DNA of 64,000 nt from Alkalibacterium sp034520745 (GCA_034520745.1 JAXHNF010000013.1:38483-102482); one strand, 5' to 3'; shown: positions 1 through 10,751, counted from the first letter of the stretch. Program-made: numbers and translations. The notes: a model not told the origin generated them from the letters alone.

Positions 1-150
1 ATTCCTTTATCTGAAATGTTCGGTTATGCAACGTCATTACGTTCTGCTACACAAGGTCGCGGAACATTTACAATGCAGTTTGACCACTACGAACAAGTGC
101 CTAAGAGCATTGCTGAAGAAATCATCAAGAAAAATGGTGGAGAAGCTTAA
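1..150 (+). CDS. fusA: elongation factor G, C-terminal end (partial)
   Basis: The window opens inside a reading frame that runs 49 codons to a TAA at 148-150. The peptide contains LRSATQGRGTFTMQF followed by a conserved Lys/Glu-rich tail, which is the domain V end of EF-G, the GTPase that drives ribosomal translocation. The position directly upstream of tuf matches the str operon order rpsL-rpsG-fusA-tuf. The 5' part lies outside the window. Confidence 0.95.
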   Translation: MPLSEMFGYATSLRSATQGRGTFTMQFDHYEQVPKSIAEEIIKKNGGEA

Positions 151-203
151 TTCAGAGTTGAATCTGAAAGCCGCACTCAGTCAGGGTCTCTGAATGGATT
201 CTT

Positions 204-258
204 TTGACTGACTGTGCCTCTGCTATATATTGATTTTATACCGGTCTATCGGTATAAT
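204..258 (+). promoter_or_regulatory. two overlapping sigma-A promoters for tuf
   Basis: P1 reads TTGACT (204-209), 16 bp, TATATT (226-231). P2 reads TTGATT (230-235), 17 bp, TATAAT (253-258). A small inverted repeat TACCG/CGGTA lies just before the P2 -10. Two promoters would let tuf be expressed well above fusA, as expected for the most abundant protein. Assignment is by sequence only. Confidence 0.7.
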
Positions 259-337
259 GAATGAGTGAAAATAGAAATAGAAAATCGTTTCTATTTTAAA
301 AAAATTAGAACAGAACCCTAAGGAGGAAATGTTTAAA

Positions 338-1522
338 ATGGCTAAACAAAAATTTGACCGTACTAAACAACACATGAACATTGGTACTATCGGACACGTC
401 GACCACGGTAAAACAACATTGACAGCTGCTATTACGACTGTATTAGCTAAGAAAGGTTATGCAGAAGCACAAGCATACGACAGCATCGACAGAGCTGCAG
501 AAGAAAAAGAACGTGGAATCACGATCTCTACTTCTCACGTCGAGTACGAAACAGATACTCGTCACTACGCACACGTTGACTGCCCAGGACACGCAGACTA
601 CGTTAAAAACATGATCACTGGTGCTGCACAAATGGACGGAGCTATCTTGGTAGTTTCTGCTGCTGACGGCCCAATGCCACAAACACGTGAGCACATCCTG
701 TTATCTCGTCAAGTTGGCGTACCTTACATCGTTGTTTTCTTAAACAAAGTTGATATGGTCGACGACGAAGAATTGCTTGAATTAGTTGAAATGGAAGTTC
801 GTGACTTGCTTTCAGAATACGACTTCCCAGGCGACGACATTCCAGTTGTTTCCGGTTCTGCTTTGAAAGCTTTAGAAGGCGACGAAGCATATCAGGAAAA
901 CATCCTTGAATTGATGGAAGCAGTCGACACTTATATCCCTGCTCCAGAACGTGACTCTGACCGTCCATTCATGATGCCAGTTGAGGACGTATTCTCAATC
1001 ACTGGTCGTGGTACTGTTGCTACAGGTCGTGTTGAGTCTGGTAAAGTTTCTGTTGGTGACGAAGTTGAAGTTATCGGTATCAAAGATACTGCTAAAACAA
1101 CGGTTACTGGTGTAGAAATGTTCCGTAAATTATTAGACTACGCTGAAGCTGGCGACAACATCGGCGCACTTTTACGTGGTATGTCTCGTGATGATATCGA
1201 ACGTGGACAAGTTTTAGCTAAACCAGGTTCAATCACACCACATACAAAATTTGACGCTGAAGTTTATGTATTGTCTAAAGAAGAGGGCGGACGTCACACT
1301 CCATTCTTCTCAAACTATCGTCCACAATTCTTTTTCCGTACAACTGACGTAACTGGTGTTATCGACTTGCCAGAAGGTACTGAAATGGTTATGCCTGGCG
1401 ACAACACAAACATGACAGTTTCACTGATTGCTCCAATCGCTGTTGAAGACGGAACTAAATTCACGATTCGTGAAGGCGGACGTACAGTAGGCGCTGGAGT
1501 TGTAACAAACATCATCGAATAA
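338..1522 (+). CDS. tuf: elongation factor Tu
   Basis: EF-Tu is the cytoplasmic GTPase that delivers aminoacyl-tRNA to the ribosome. The protein is 394 residues, normal for the family. GHVDHGKT (about residues 19-26) is the P-loop, DCPGHADY the G3 motif and NKVD the G4 motif; domains 2 and 3 follow and are complete to the C-terminal VVTNIIE. An in-frame ATG at 329 overlaps the AGGAGG (321-326) spacing; the ATG at 338 gives the family N-terminus MAKQKFDRTK and an 11-nt spacer, so it is preferred. Two promoters precede it and a strong terminator follows, so it can be transcribed apart from fusA. Confidence 0.98.
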   Translation: MAKQKFDRTKQHMNIGTIGHVDHGKTTLTAAITTVLAKKGYAEAQAYDSIDRAAEEKERGITISTSHVEYETDTRHYAHVDCPGHADYVKNMITGAAQMDGAILVVSAADGPMPQTREHILLSRQVGVPYIVVFLNKVDMVDDEELLELVEMEVRDLLSEYDFPGDDIPVVSGSALKALEGDEAYQENILELMEAVDTYIPAPERDSDRPFMMPVEDVFSITGRGTVATGRVESGKVSVGDEVEVIGIKDTAKTTVTGVEMFRKLLDYAEAGDNIGALLRGMSRDDIERGQVLAKPGSITPHTKFDAEVYVLSKEEGGRHTPFFSNYRPQFFFRTTDVTGVIDLPEGTEMVMPGDNTNMTVSLIAPIAVEDGTKFTIREGGRTVGAGVVTNIIE

Positions 1523-1556
1523 TTTCGATACTGTTTGAACAATTTTAAAACACTGA

Positions 1557-1589
1557 AACACCTGGAAGATTTCTTCCAGGTGTTTTTTT
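1557..1589 (+). terminator. Rho-independent terminator after tuf
   Basis: A 13-bp perfect stem (AACACCTGGAAGA / TCTTCCAGGTGTT) is followed by a run of T. It lies 35 bp after the tuf stop codon. Confidence 0.93.
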
Positions 1590-1961
1590 AAGTGTTAAAG
1601 TGAATGAGTTTTGGCGAGGTAGAGGCCAGCTCGTGAAGATTAGTGAGAATCGGATATGAGTTTAATGATTCTGAAGGTAAACTTATTGCGATTAGACCTT
1701 TTCGTTATGAGTTGCAGTGTATTTGGACCATACTCATACCGATTTTTCCAGTTTATGAAAGAGGCCCCCGGGAACTCGAGGCCTCTTCTGTTTGTTTTGG
1801 TAAGCGAGAAAAGGAGAATAATCTGAGTTTGATAATCCATGATGCGTGTTGCTTTATTTTTTAATAAGACTAGGCATAATTGACTTAGGCTTTTTATGGC
1901 ATAGTAAGTTGAAGCGCAAATAAAATAGTGAATAGACACGATTATTTTCTGGAGGTAAAGC
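1590..1961. other. intergenic region, no convincing gene
   Basis: No reading frame here has both a ribosome binding site and a recognisable product. The only structure I see is a GC-rich inverted repeat AGAGGCC/GGCCTCT (1760-1786) followed by a T-rich stretch, which resembles a terminator without a gene before it. A possible -35 TTGACT at 1880-1885 may belong to the next gene's promoter, but its -10 is poor. Confidence 0.5.
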
Positions 1962-2838
1962 ATGAAAAAGTATTTGGGTATCGGTCTGGTCATGCTGGCC
2001 GGAGTATTCTGGGGGATCAGCGGAGGGATCGCCGATATATTGATGGAGAGAGACTGGAGTCCCACCGTGATCTCGTTTTACCGGGGCGCTGTCGGGTTGG
2101 TCTGTTTTTTTGTCTGGTTCCTGACGCATTTCAGACAGAATCTGACTAAATCCAGTCGTTTTTATTTATGGTCACTTCTGGCGGGTGCTGGAGTTGCCGG
2201 AAACTTCACTTTATATTTTTTAAGCATTCAGGCCTCGAGCATTCCGGTAGCCGCTACGCTGATGTATACGGCCCCTGTATTTGTCCTTATAGCCTCTTTT
2301 GTTGCGGGGATAGAACAGTCCACCTGGTTCAAATGGGGATGCATCGCGGCGGTTCTTTTTGGTATTGTTCTGCTTACAGGTTCTTATGACATTGAGTCGC
2401 TGTCGGGCAGTTTTCTTTGGAACAGCGGCAGGGCTAGGGGCGGGGTATTTCATATGCTGTTTTTATCTTCGGATTCAAGAAAGCGTCTGAAATTGGGAGG
2501 CAACCGGCCGCTCTGTCGACTGCCTTTCTGATATTCTGTCTTCATTCTATTCTTGCTGATGGATACCAAAGAAGCAGTCAGTGTGCTGAACTTGCAGTGA
2601 TATCGGCTGGTTTCTGCTTTTAGGCGTACTCGGCGCCGGAATCTCCTTTATCATTTATGTGATCGGCCTTCGCCGGACCGCTCCGTCGACCGCTTCCATG
2701 GTGGCGATGGTCGAACCGGTGACTGCGTCCATATTCGGCGTTGTCTTTCTCAGCAATCTGTTGTCGCTCGTCCAACTGGCAGGCATGGGGCTGATCCTGG
2801 CCACGATCACTCTGCTCAGTATGAAAAAGTCCGGATAA
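1962..2838 (+). CDS. EamA/DMT-family transporter (frameshifted)
   Basis: This is a ten-helix drug/metabolite-type permease of the EamA family; the substrate cannot be told. It starts at ATG 1962 behind GGAGG. The first EamA repeat is intact (FWGISGGIADILME, then YRGAVGL). The frame breaks near 2415-2440 and again near 2500 and 2610. The rest of the second repeat is readable in other frames, including RRTAPSTASMVAMVEPVTA, a typical EamA signature, and ends at TAA 2836-2838. At least three indels are needed, so it is either a damaged gene or several sequencing errors. Base composition is clearly higher in GC than the flanking tuf and ribosomal genes. Confidence 0.8.
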
Positions 2839-2945
2839 AAGGACGCGGATAGACGGCGGTTGATGTTAATCGTGGAAATGACTTATCGCTGAACAAAAGA
2901 TTGAACAGCTGACGTTTATGACAAAATCGCAGCTACTTTAGAAAA

Positions 2946-2996
2946 ATACTGACCGGGCCCCCGTCGCAGTACAGGGGGGCCCGGTCAGTGTTTTTA
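2946..2996. terminator. bidirectional terminator
   Basis: A 15-bp very GC-rich stem (948-962 pairs with 975-989 within 2 kb) is flanked by T-runs on both sides: GTTTTTAC on the plus strand and ATTTTTC on the minus strand. It separates the convergent EamA gene and the transglutaminase operon. Confidence 0.9.
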
Positions 2997-3029
2997 CATA
3001 ATAACAGTACGCTGCATATTTTTGCTGAT

Positions 3030-5431
3030 TTAATAGTCATAAAATGCCGACCCGGCCGAGCATCGATATGGGGTAGAAAAGGGAAAAAGTTGAGCATTTC
3101 GATCATTACGGTCCGTTCACTGCCCGCGAAAGGTCCCGCTGATGCCCCTCCTGGTCCATAAAAGGCCCGGTCGGCAAGTTCGGTGAACTGGTCAAAGATC
3201 ACAGAGCTTTCCGGCACGAATGGTTTCCACTCATTCATATACATCTGGACAGTCTGACCTTTTGCAGGTTTGTGTTTCAAATGATAGAGTTTCAAAATCA
3301 CCCAGGATATGTTTGTCTTCTGGAGAGTTTCTCTTTACTGATCAGTAAACGAGGCAGCCACAGCAGCAGCCGCCATCTGAAAATAAGAACGAGACTGCCT
3401 GTCACTGCGGATAATCAGACTGGCGTGGTATAGGATGGCGCGCAAGCGTCGGCTTCCTGACTGGCCGATGGAGGAGTCAGCTGCGTCTTCGGCTTGTCCG
3501 GGACCTTCCTGCCCTTCCAGTCCGGCTAATTCGTCGGCGCTGTTCAGTGCGTCGGATTCGTCACCGTCTGTGTCTTCTCTTTCCGCCTCATCGATTTCCA
3601 GTGTATCTTGATCGTCAAAGGAGTATGTTTCGCCCCGTATGGCTTCAACGGGCTCGTGGTTGGTGACCGGACTGGCAAAAGAGGGACTCGGCTCGAAGGG
3701 AACCCAGCCGTAACTTGGGAAAAAAACTTCCGGCCAGGAATGGGCATTGGAATTATCAATGATGAAAGTAGGACGTCTTCGCCTTCAGTGACGATCTGAG
3801 AACCGGGGTAAACCCTCGCGTCCATCTGGCCGGTATGCCCAGTGTACGGAGCAGGACCGTCATGGCTGTTGAAAAGTTGTCGCAGTAGCCGACTTGGGAT
3901 TCGAAACAGAAAATGGTCGACATAGTCAGCGCCTTGAGGGGTGTCTTCTGAATCAAGCAAACTGTAACGGTAGCCGCCTTCTTCCTTGAGGTATGACTCA
4001 ACGGCACGGACCATGTCATATTCCGTCTCCAGACCTGCGGTGATCTCTTCTGCGAGCTCAGTCACACGCTGCGGCAATGCAGTGGGAAGCTGGAGCTCCT
4101 GTTCGAACCACTGATAAAACAAGTCATCATCTTCGATTTCATCTGCGGATTCGAGTTCAGCCGTCTCTTCCCGGTAAGTGGCGATCAGCGTCTCCCGCCA
4201 GCCGTCATCAAGGCGAAGCGCCTCTTCCTCCAAACGGTCAGGGAAGGTTCTGTCATAAGTCAGGGTATAGCCGTCCGGCCCGTCTGTTTCACTCTGAACA
4301 GTCAGGTAACTGCTCGTCTCATTGATTTTCAGAGAAAGATCGGCTTCAGTTTCATCCAGTTCCAGCTCCCTGAGACCATAAGGATAGGCGATGTAGGTCA
4401 GCTCGTCGAACCATTCGAGTCTTGCTTCAGACAGAGTCTCAGATGACGAGTCGACCGGGTCCGGTGTGTCTGAAATCAGGTCCACATTCAAGGTGTCATT
4501 TTTCCGGAAAGTGTAAGATGATGGGATGGAACGCTGGCGCTGCGCTGTTTTCACTGTTCCAGCCTAAACCGGTATACTCTGTCCGGTTCATGACCTTCCA
4601 GTAATTCGGACGTTCGGTATAGGCGCGGAAAACTGAAGAAAAATCCTGCTGCAGCCGTCCGCCCAGCCGGTCCGTATTCGTGCCCATGCCGGTCCGGCGG
4701 AAGCCTAAGCCGGCAGTACGCGCGTTGATCCAGTCAAAGAACCCTCTTTCATCCAGTCTCTTCTGATAGGCATTGGACTTTGTTTCGACCCATTCCTGGC
4801 TTCTTTCCAGAGGATCCAAAGCAGCATAAGAGAGACCAGTCAACACCAGGATGGCAAGAATGACGGCAAGACTATTCCAAGTGAAAGCGAACGGGTCAGA
4901 CCGGGGCATCAGTTGAGAGACAGCGATCAGCAGAAAACCGAAACCGGTAAGAAAAACCAGGTAAGACAAGACGGGTCGGGAAGTAAAGGTATGCAGGACC
5001 ATCAGATAGATAAGCCCGGCGAACAAAGACGGGAGAGCCAGATGAAATCTGAACAGCAGGAAAGTCAGAATGGTTATGAGCAGAAAAACAGCGCTCATTG
5101 TCAGCAATACAGGCAGATCGACCAGTCTGATTCCCACAAGGTCGTCCCATTGCCGGGCTCCCAGCGACCATGTTTCAGCTACCCAGTTTCTGAAACGCAG
5201 CGCATCGTTTTCAGGGGGAAAGAGGATATAAATGTAAATAACGAAGAAACTGAACTGCACCATTAAATACAGCCACCATTTTTTAAAAAGAAAGGCAGAC
5301 AGGTGAGTCAGGATGAAAAAGAAAAACAGTAGACCTTTGCCGTATATGTTATTGATATCCATGAGCAGATTTAGTACGGGCAACAGCAGAAAACTGTGCA
5401 GGATCAGGAGCAGCAGGAAATTAATGAGCAC
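3030..5431 (-). CDS. TgpA-like membrane transglutaminase (frameshifted)
   Basis: A membrane protein with an N-terminal multi-helix region (about 5431-4850), then an extracytoplasmic linker and a transglutaminase-like core. The core shows GYCDNFSTAM with the catalytic Cys, then NAHSWPEVFF with the catalytic His, and PSYGWVPFEPSP, all in papain-like order. After a further helix (WRLLLWLPRLL) comes a cytoplasmic tail with KPAKGQTVQMYMNEW, which fits the DUF4129-like end of this family. These parts lie in different frames; breaks occur near 4500, 3950, 3800 and 3300. The start is GTG 5431, or ATG 5450 if one base is wrong. The exact stop near 3030 is uncertain. It is the last gene of the MoxR/DUF58 operon and may act on surface proteins or peptides; that role is inferred. 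Confidence 0.75.
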
Positions 5432-6487
5432 TGTGTCTGTCTTTGACGGTAATCATTGTCTGACTCTCCTCCTTTCACCTGATCCAGGAGTTCTTCGTCG
5501 ATATAGTGGTGGTCAAAGTCTGAAGACGAGGGCAAGGGTACTGTGAACGTTCGGGATCTGACAATTATTTTCTTTGATTTTTTATCGGTGACCTGACGAA
5601 ACAGCCGGGCAAGTTCGTTCTGGTCACCGGCCGGTTCGATGGTCAGGAAGCTGTCTTCTGTCTGTTTTACGTTCATCTCTCCACCGAAACGCCCCAGTAA
5701 GTATATGTTCACTTTCTGAGTTTCCTTCAGATCCTGAAGCAGGCTGTAGGCCAGGCTGAGCAATGCTTCAAAAGTGTCCGTCTCAAGTCCCAGAAAGTAA
5801 AGAGCGATGGGCGACTCTTCTTCCGTTTCATACTCCTTGACCATCCACTCTCCGCGCTTGAGGCTGGCTTTCCAGTCGATACCGGAGAGCGTATCCCGAT
5901 TCTGAAAGGATCTCAGTTCGTTCATATAGTAATCGTGTTCGAATGAGCGGGAAGGGCGGGAGAAGCGGGGATCGATCGTGTACATGAGCTTTTCCCGTTC
6001 AGTCTTCGTCAAAAGATGCGGAAAAATATCGATAGCGACAGGCACGGTCAGCCGTGTGTGCCTTTTCCATACTCCGAACAGACCGGTACTTGTGATATCA
6101 AGCGTAAGTCTGTCATGATGGCCTCTGGGGAGAGGGACTGAGTGAAAACGACTCGCTATCTTTCGGTTGAACAGGACCGAAACGTGATCGGTCTGCCGGA
6201 CATGAGGCATCAGCATCGTGATCTTTACAGCTGATACAAAATAGGGGGTCCTGCTTTTGTTTTCGATAATAAAAGAAAGCATATTGATTGTCTTCCGTCC
6301 TCGAACGGTCCATGTGAGTGAGATGATAAGACTGGCGTGTTGAAAAAAAGGACAGAAAGATCCAGAGGGTAAATGCGTAGAAAACATACCAGGAAGCTGT
6401 CGCGGGGAAAATGAGCATGTAGACAGTGACAGCCAGGTAAACGAAAAGAAACCAGAAATGTCTTAGGATACGCAAAGCTCTGCTCAT
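5404..6487 (-). CDS. DUF58 protein (frameshifted)
   Basis: DUF58 proteins are membrane-anchored and have a VWA-like fold; they pair with MoxR ATPases. The N-terminus has two hydrophobic segments (FWFLFVYLAVTVYMLIF and YVFYAFTLWIFLSFF). The signature is present as RSFQNRDTLSGIDWKASLKR about 60% along, a variant of the usual R-Y-x2-GD-x5-IDWKA motif in which GD is RD. One frameshift lies near 6340-6380. The gene overlaps the start of the transglutaminase gene and its ATG overlaps the moxR stop by 4 bp, so the three genes form one operon. Confidence 0.82.
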
Positions 6488-7448
6488 CGTCTGAACCTGG
6501 TCTGGGTCGGGATCATCAGTTCCTGAGTCAGCTGATCGATAAAGCTGTCTGTTTCTTCCAGGCTTAAATGATTCTCAAACAGCAGCCGATGCCGGTATAA
6601 CGGTTTGAGAATGTCCAGGATATCCTGGGGAATAACATAATCTCGGCCGGCGAGCAGTGCATGGGCCCGCGCGGAAGCAAGCGCAAACTGGTTGCCCCGC
6701 GGACTGATCCCCAGTCTGACTGCAGGATGATTACGCGTCAGAAGAGCCAGAGAGACGATATACTTGAGCAGCGCTTCCTCGACATGGATATGTTCGACAG
6801 TATCTTTCAATGTCAGAAATTCTTCGATAGACATGACGGGCGTCAGCTTTTGTACTTCTTTCTGCTGATCAGGTGCCGCCAGCATCTGGACTTCCTGCTC
6901 GGCATTCGGGTAACCGATAGACAACTGAAAAAGAAAACGGTCCAGCTGAGCTTCCGGAAGAGGGTAAGTCCCTTTATATTCGATCGGGTTCTGCGTGGCC
7001 AGGACAAAAAAGGATTGGGCAGACGGTGTGTCCTGCCGTCCAAGGTCACCTGTTTTTCGGACATGGCTTCAAGCATGGCAGCCTGGGTTCGCGGCGAGGT
7101 CCGGTTGATTTCATCCGCCAGCAGAAGCTGATTGAAAATAGGGCCTTTGCGAAAATTGAATAAGGTGCCGTCTGCATCGGGAACAGAAAAGCCGATAATG
7201 TCAGAAGGAATGAGGTCAGGGGTGAACTGGATACGGGCGAAGTCTGCATCCAGACATTTGGCAATGGTTCGTATAAGCAGTGTCTTGCCGACCCCGGGGA
7301 TGTCTTCGAACAATACATGACCGCCGGCAAGCATGGCGACGATCGTCAGCCTGGTCACATCTTTCTTGCCGATGACGATGCGGTCAACGGTATCGATCAG
7401 CGTATGAAGCTTTTCGATAGACAGATGTGTCTCCTGATAAAATGGCAT
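6484..7448 (-). CDS. MoxR-family AAA+ ATPase (frameshifted)
   Basis: MoxR ATPases act as chaperones for assembly of partner complexes, usually with DUF58 and transglutaminase genes next to them, as here. Walker A is EDIPGVGKT, Walker B is LLADEINR, and the sensor region has ISPRGNQFALA. About 321 residues, normal for the family. The frame breaks near 7012 at a six-A run in the middle of the NPIEYKGTYPLPEAQLDRF segment, a likely homopolymer error. Start ATG 7448 follows GGAGGAGGGA on the minus strand, which is an excellent ribosome binding site. First gene of the operon. Confidence 0.88.
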
Positions 7449-7708
7449 ATCGTTCCCTCCTCCGGTTATAGTCTGGTTAGTGATAGGTTATTGATGAATG
7501 TAAAAATAACAGAATCTATTATGTCTGTTTAGTTTATTGTATAGAGAATGCCGCGATAACTCAACGATTTAGCAATCTGACAGACAATGACACGGCAGAT
7601 AAATGACGAGTGAAAACTGTAAAAGCAGCGTGTTCGTACATATATAATATAGAGGGAAGACAAAAATCATCATTCAGAATTTAATTTTGATTTATAAAGA
7701 AAAAAGAC

Positions 7709-7945
7709 TTGATTATATCAGTCATTGTCTGTATACTTGTAAAGGTGTCTGTGAGTGACAGGACTTTTCTGGATAAAAGCATGCCGTCAAGGTCTTGCCT
7801 GCCATTCAGAGGGGGAGGGTAATTCACGGAACCAAGGCTAGGAAGCGAGAGGTTGCGACACACCCGGCTGCATTGCCATGGAGGGTCGTTGGAAATTTTC
7901 GTGGAGCTAGGTTTATTTTTAAAATAAGCGAAGGAGGGAAATATC
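7709..7945 (+). promoter_or_regulatory. S10 operon promoter and long 5' leader
   Basis: A promoter reads TTGATT (7709-7714), exactly 17 bp, TATACT (7732-7737). Transcription from about 7744 gives a leader of about 200 nt before rpsJ. The leader is GC-rich and can fold (for example GGGGGAGGG and the AGGCTAGGAAG...CGGCTGCATTGCC region), which fits an autoregulatory r-protein leader. I cannot name its ligand protein. Upstream, 7449-7708 holds no gene that I can support. Confidence 0.65.
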
Positions 7946-8254
7946 ATGGCGAAACAAAAAATTCGTATTCGTTTGAAAGCTTACGAACATCGCGTACTTG
8001 ATCAATCAGCAGACAAAATTGTGGAAACAGCAAAGAGAACTGGGGCAGAAGTATCCGGTCCAATTCCATTGCCGACTGAACGCAAACTGTTCACAGTTAT
8101 CCGTTCACCGCACAAATACAAAGACTCACGCGAACAGTTCGAAATGCGCACACACAAACGTCTTGTGGACATTTTGAACCCGACAGCTAAAACTGTTGAC
8201 GCATTAACTAAACTTGACTTACCGTCAGGCGTAGATATTGAAATCAAATTATAA
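7946..8254 (+). CDS. rpsJ: 30S ribosomal protein S10
   Basis: S10 binds 16S rRNA in the small-subunit head and also serves as NusE in antitermination. The 102-residue product begins MAKQKIRIRLKAYEHR and is full length. ATG 7946 follows GAAGGAGGG. It is the first gene of the S10-spc-alpha super-operon and sits behind a long leader. Confidence 0.98.
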   Translation: MAKQKIRIRLKAYEHRVLDQSADKIVETAKRTGAEVSGPIPLPTERKLFTVIRSPHKYKDSREQFEMRTHKRLVDILNPTAKTVDALTKLDLPSGVDIEIKL

Positions 8255-8287
8255 TAAATAAAAAATCATAATAACGGAGGTGTACTC

Positions 8288-8923
8288 ATGACCAAGGGAA
8301 TCTTAGGAAGAAAAGTCGGAATGACTCAAATTTTCAGTGAAGCAGGGGAATTGATGCCTGTTACAGTGATCGAAGTTCAGCCTAACGTAGTATTACAAGT
8401 TAAAAACGCTGAAACGGACGGTTACAACGCTGTTCAATTAGGGTATGAAGATAAACGTGAAGTTTTATCTAACAAACCGGCAAGAGGTCATGTTAAAAAA
8501 GCTAACACGGCTCCTAAGCGCTTCATTCGAGAATTACGAGATGCTGAGCTAGGGGACGTCGAAGTTGGAAACGAAATTAAAGTAGACACATTTGCACAAG
8601 GCGACATCGTTGATGTCACAGGAACGTCAAAAGGTAAAGGATTCCAAGGGGTTATCAAACGTCACGGCCAAAGCCGCGGACCTGAAACTCACGGATCTCG
8701 TTATCACCGTCGTCCTGGTTCAATGGGTATGGCTACTCATCCCGGACGCGTATTTAAAGGCAAGAAATTAGCCGGACGTATGGGCGGAGACAAAGTGACT
8801 GTACAAAACCTTGAAGTGGTTCGTGTCGATACAGACCGCAACGTACTTCTGATCAAAGGTAATGTCCCAGGTGCTAAAAAATCACTTATACAAATACAAG
8901 CTGCAGTAAAAAGCGGCAAGTAA
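8288..8923 (+). CDS. rplC: 50S ribosomal protein L3
   Basis: L3 reaches toward the peptidyl-transferase centre. The 211-residue product begins MTKGILGRKVGMTQIF and has the conserved central loop GRVFKGKKLAGRMGG. It starts 33 bp after rpsJ behind ACGGAGG, in standard operon order. Confidence 0.98.
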   Translation: MTKGILGRKVGMTQIFSEAGELMPVTVIEVQPNVVLQVKNAETDGYNAVQLGYEDKREVLSNKPARGHVKKANTAPKRFIRELRDAELGDVEVGNEIKVDTFAQGDIVDVTGTSKGKGFQGVIKRHGQSRGPETHGSRYHRRPGSMGMATHPGRVFKGKKLAGRMGGDKVTVQNLEVVRVDTDRNVLLIKGNVPGAKKSLIQIQAAVKSGK

Positions 8924-8949
8924 TAGATTAGGAAGGGAGGACTAGCAGA

Positions 8950-9573
8950 ATGCCAACTGTAACGTTATTTAAACAAGACGGAACGCAAAATGGTGAAGTA
9001 TCATTGAACGATGCGATCTTTGGGATCGAACCAAACGAAAATGTTGTTTTTGATGCAATCACTATGCAACGCGCTTCATTGAGACAAGGTACACACGCAG
9101 TAAAAAACCGTAGCGCAGTACGTGGCGGAGGACGCAAACCATGGCGTCAAAAAGGAACTGGACGTGCGCGTCAGGGTTCTATCCGTTCACCACAATGGCG
9201 TGGAGGTGGTACAGTCTTCGGACCGACACCACGTTCATACGCATATAAGCTACCGAAAAAAGTTCGTCGTTTAGCAATCAAATCTGTGTTATCTGCCAAA
9301 GCAGCAGGCGATGACATCATCGTATTAGACGGTTTAAGCTTCGACGCACCAAAAACGAAAGAGTTCAGAGCTATGCTTGGAAGTCTGGAAGTAAACAGAA
9401 AAGCATTAGTTGTCTTAGAAGAGGGTAACGATTTTGCAAAACTATCTGCACGTAACATTCCTGGAGTGAAAGTTGTAGCTCCTAACAATGTATCTGTGCT
9501 GGATGTTGTTTCGCATGACAAACTTATCTTAACGAAGGCTGCTCTGGAAAAAGTAGAGGAGGCTCTTCAATAA
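8950..9573 (+). CDS. rplD: 50S ribosomal protein L4
   Basis: L4 is a structural protein of the exit tunnel and, in several bacteria, the autoregulator of the S10 operon. The 207 residues contain the tunnel-loop segment GGGRKPWRQKGTGRARQG. The stop codon overlaps the rplW start (TAATG), indicating translational coupling. Confidence 0.98.
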   Translation: MPTVTLFKQDGTQNGEVSLNDAIFGIEPNENVVFDAITMQRASLRQGTHAVKNRSAVRGGGRKPWRQKGTGRARQGSIRSPQWRGGGTVFGPTPRSYAYKLPKKVRRLAIKSVLSAKAAGDDIIVLDGLSFDAPKTKEFRAMLGSLEVNRKALVVLEEGNDFAKLSARNIPGVKVVAPNNVSVLDVVSHDKLILTKAALEKVEEALQ

Positions 9574-9863
9574 TGGATGCACGTGACATAATCTTACGCC
9601 CGATCATTACAGAAGCTTCTATGTATGCTATGGAAAACAAAAAGTACACATTCGAAGTGAGTGTTCGCGCTAAAAAAACTCATATCAAAAAAGCAGTCGA
9701 AGAACTTTTCGATGTAAAAGTTGACAAAGTCAACGTTATCAACACAGCTCCCAAACCTAAGCGTATGGGACGTTATGAAGGTCACACCAAAAAACGCCGC
9801 AAAGCGATCGTGACTTTAACAGCTGAATCAAATGATATTGCATTGTTCGGAGACGAAGAATAA
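9573..9863 (+). CDS. rplW: 50S ribosomal protein L23
   Basis: L23 lies at the tunnel exit and docks trigger factor and SRP. The product is 96 residues, begins MDARDIILRPIITEAS and has the basic loop KPKRMGRYEGHTKKRRKA. The ATG overlaps the rplD stop by one base. Confidence 0.98.
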   Translation: MDARDIILRPIITEASMYAMENKKYTFEVSVRAKKTHIKKAVEELFDVKVDKVNVINTAPKPKRMGRYEGHTKKRRKAIVTLTAESNDIALFGDEE

Positions 9864-9911
9864 AGATTAAATCAGTTTCACGAAAAATAGTTAAACAAGG
9901 AGGGGAATAAC

Positions 9912-10751
9912 GTGGCAATTAAGACATACAAACCTACCACTAACGGACGTCGTAACATGACAGGGTCAGATTTCGCTGAAATCACTACAAATAAGCCTGA
10001 AAAGAGCTTGTTGAAACCGAACCCCAAACGTGCCGGACGTAACAATGCTGGTAAAATCACTGTCCGTCATCAAGGCGGAGGCCACAAGCACAAATATCGT
10101 GTGATCGACTTCAAACGTCAGAAAGATGACGTTCGCGGTATTATTAAAACGATCGAATATGATCCAAACCGTTCCGCTAATATCTCATTGATCCAATATG
10201 AAGATGGAACAAAAACTTACATCCTATCACCTAAAGGAATCGAAGTAGGTCAAGACATCTACTCAGGTCCGGATGCAGATATCCAAGTAGGGAACGCTCT
10301 TGCATTAACTGATATCCCTGTTGGTACTGTGGTACACAACATTGAACTGAAACCTGGCAAAGGCGGACAACTGGTTCGTTCAGCCGGAACATCAGCTCAG
10401 GTGTTAGGTAAAGAAGGCAAATACGCTCTTGTTCGTTTGGAATCAGGCGAGACTCGCATGATCCTGGCTAGCTGCCGCGCAACAATCGGTACAGTTGGTA
10501 ACGAACAGCATGAACTGATCAACATCGGTAAAGCCGGACGTAACCGCTGGAAAGGCAAACGCCCAACAGTTCGTGGTTCTGTAATGAACCCTAACGATCA
10601 CCCGCACGGTGGTGGTGAAGGTAAAGCGCCAATCGGTCGTCCAAGCCCAATGTCACCATGGGGTAAACCGACGCTTGGTAAGAAAACACGTAATGGTAAG
10701 AATCGTTCAGATAAGCTTATCGTACGTCGTCGTAAAACTAAGAAAAAATAA
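9912..10751 (+). CDS. rplB: 50S ribosomal protein L2
   Basis: L2 is needed for subunit association and peptidyl transfer. The 279-residue product begins MAIKTYKPTTNGRRNMTG from a GTG codon behind AAGGAGGGG. The conserved VRGSVMNPNDHPHGGGEG stretch near residue 225 carries the functionally important His. Confidence 0.98.
   Translation: MAIKTYKPTTNGRRNMTGSDFAEITTNKPEKSLLKPNPKRAGRNNAGKITVRHQGGGHKHKYRVIDFKRQKDDVRGIIKTIEYDPNRSANISLIQYEDGTKTYILSPKGIEVGQDIYSGPDADIQVGNALALTDIPVGTVVHNIELKPGKGGQLVRSAGTSAQVLGKEGKYALVRLESGETRMILASCRATIGTVGNEQHELINIGKAGRNRWKGKRPTVRGSVMNPNDHPHGGGEGKAPIGRPSPMSPWGKPTLGKKTRNGKNRSDKLIVRRRKTKKK

Noticed and set aside
1643..1864. 73-codon open frame after tuf
   Set aside because: No ribosome binding site, and it crosses a terminator-like inverted repeat; no family resemblance.
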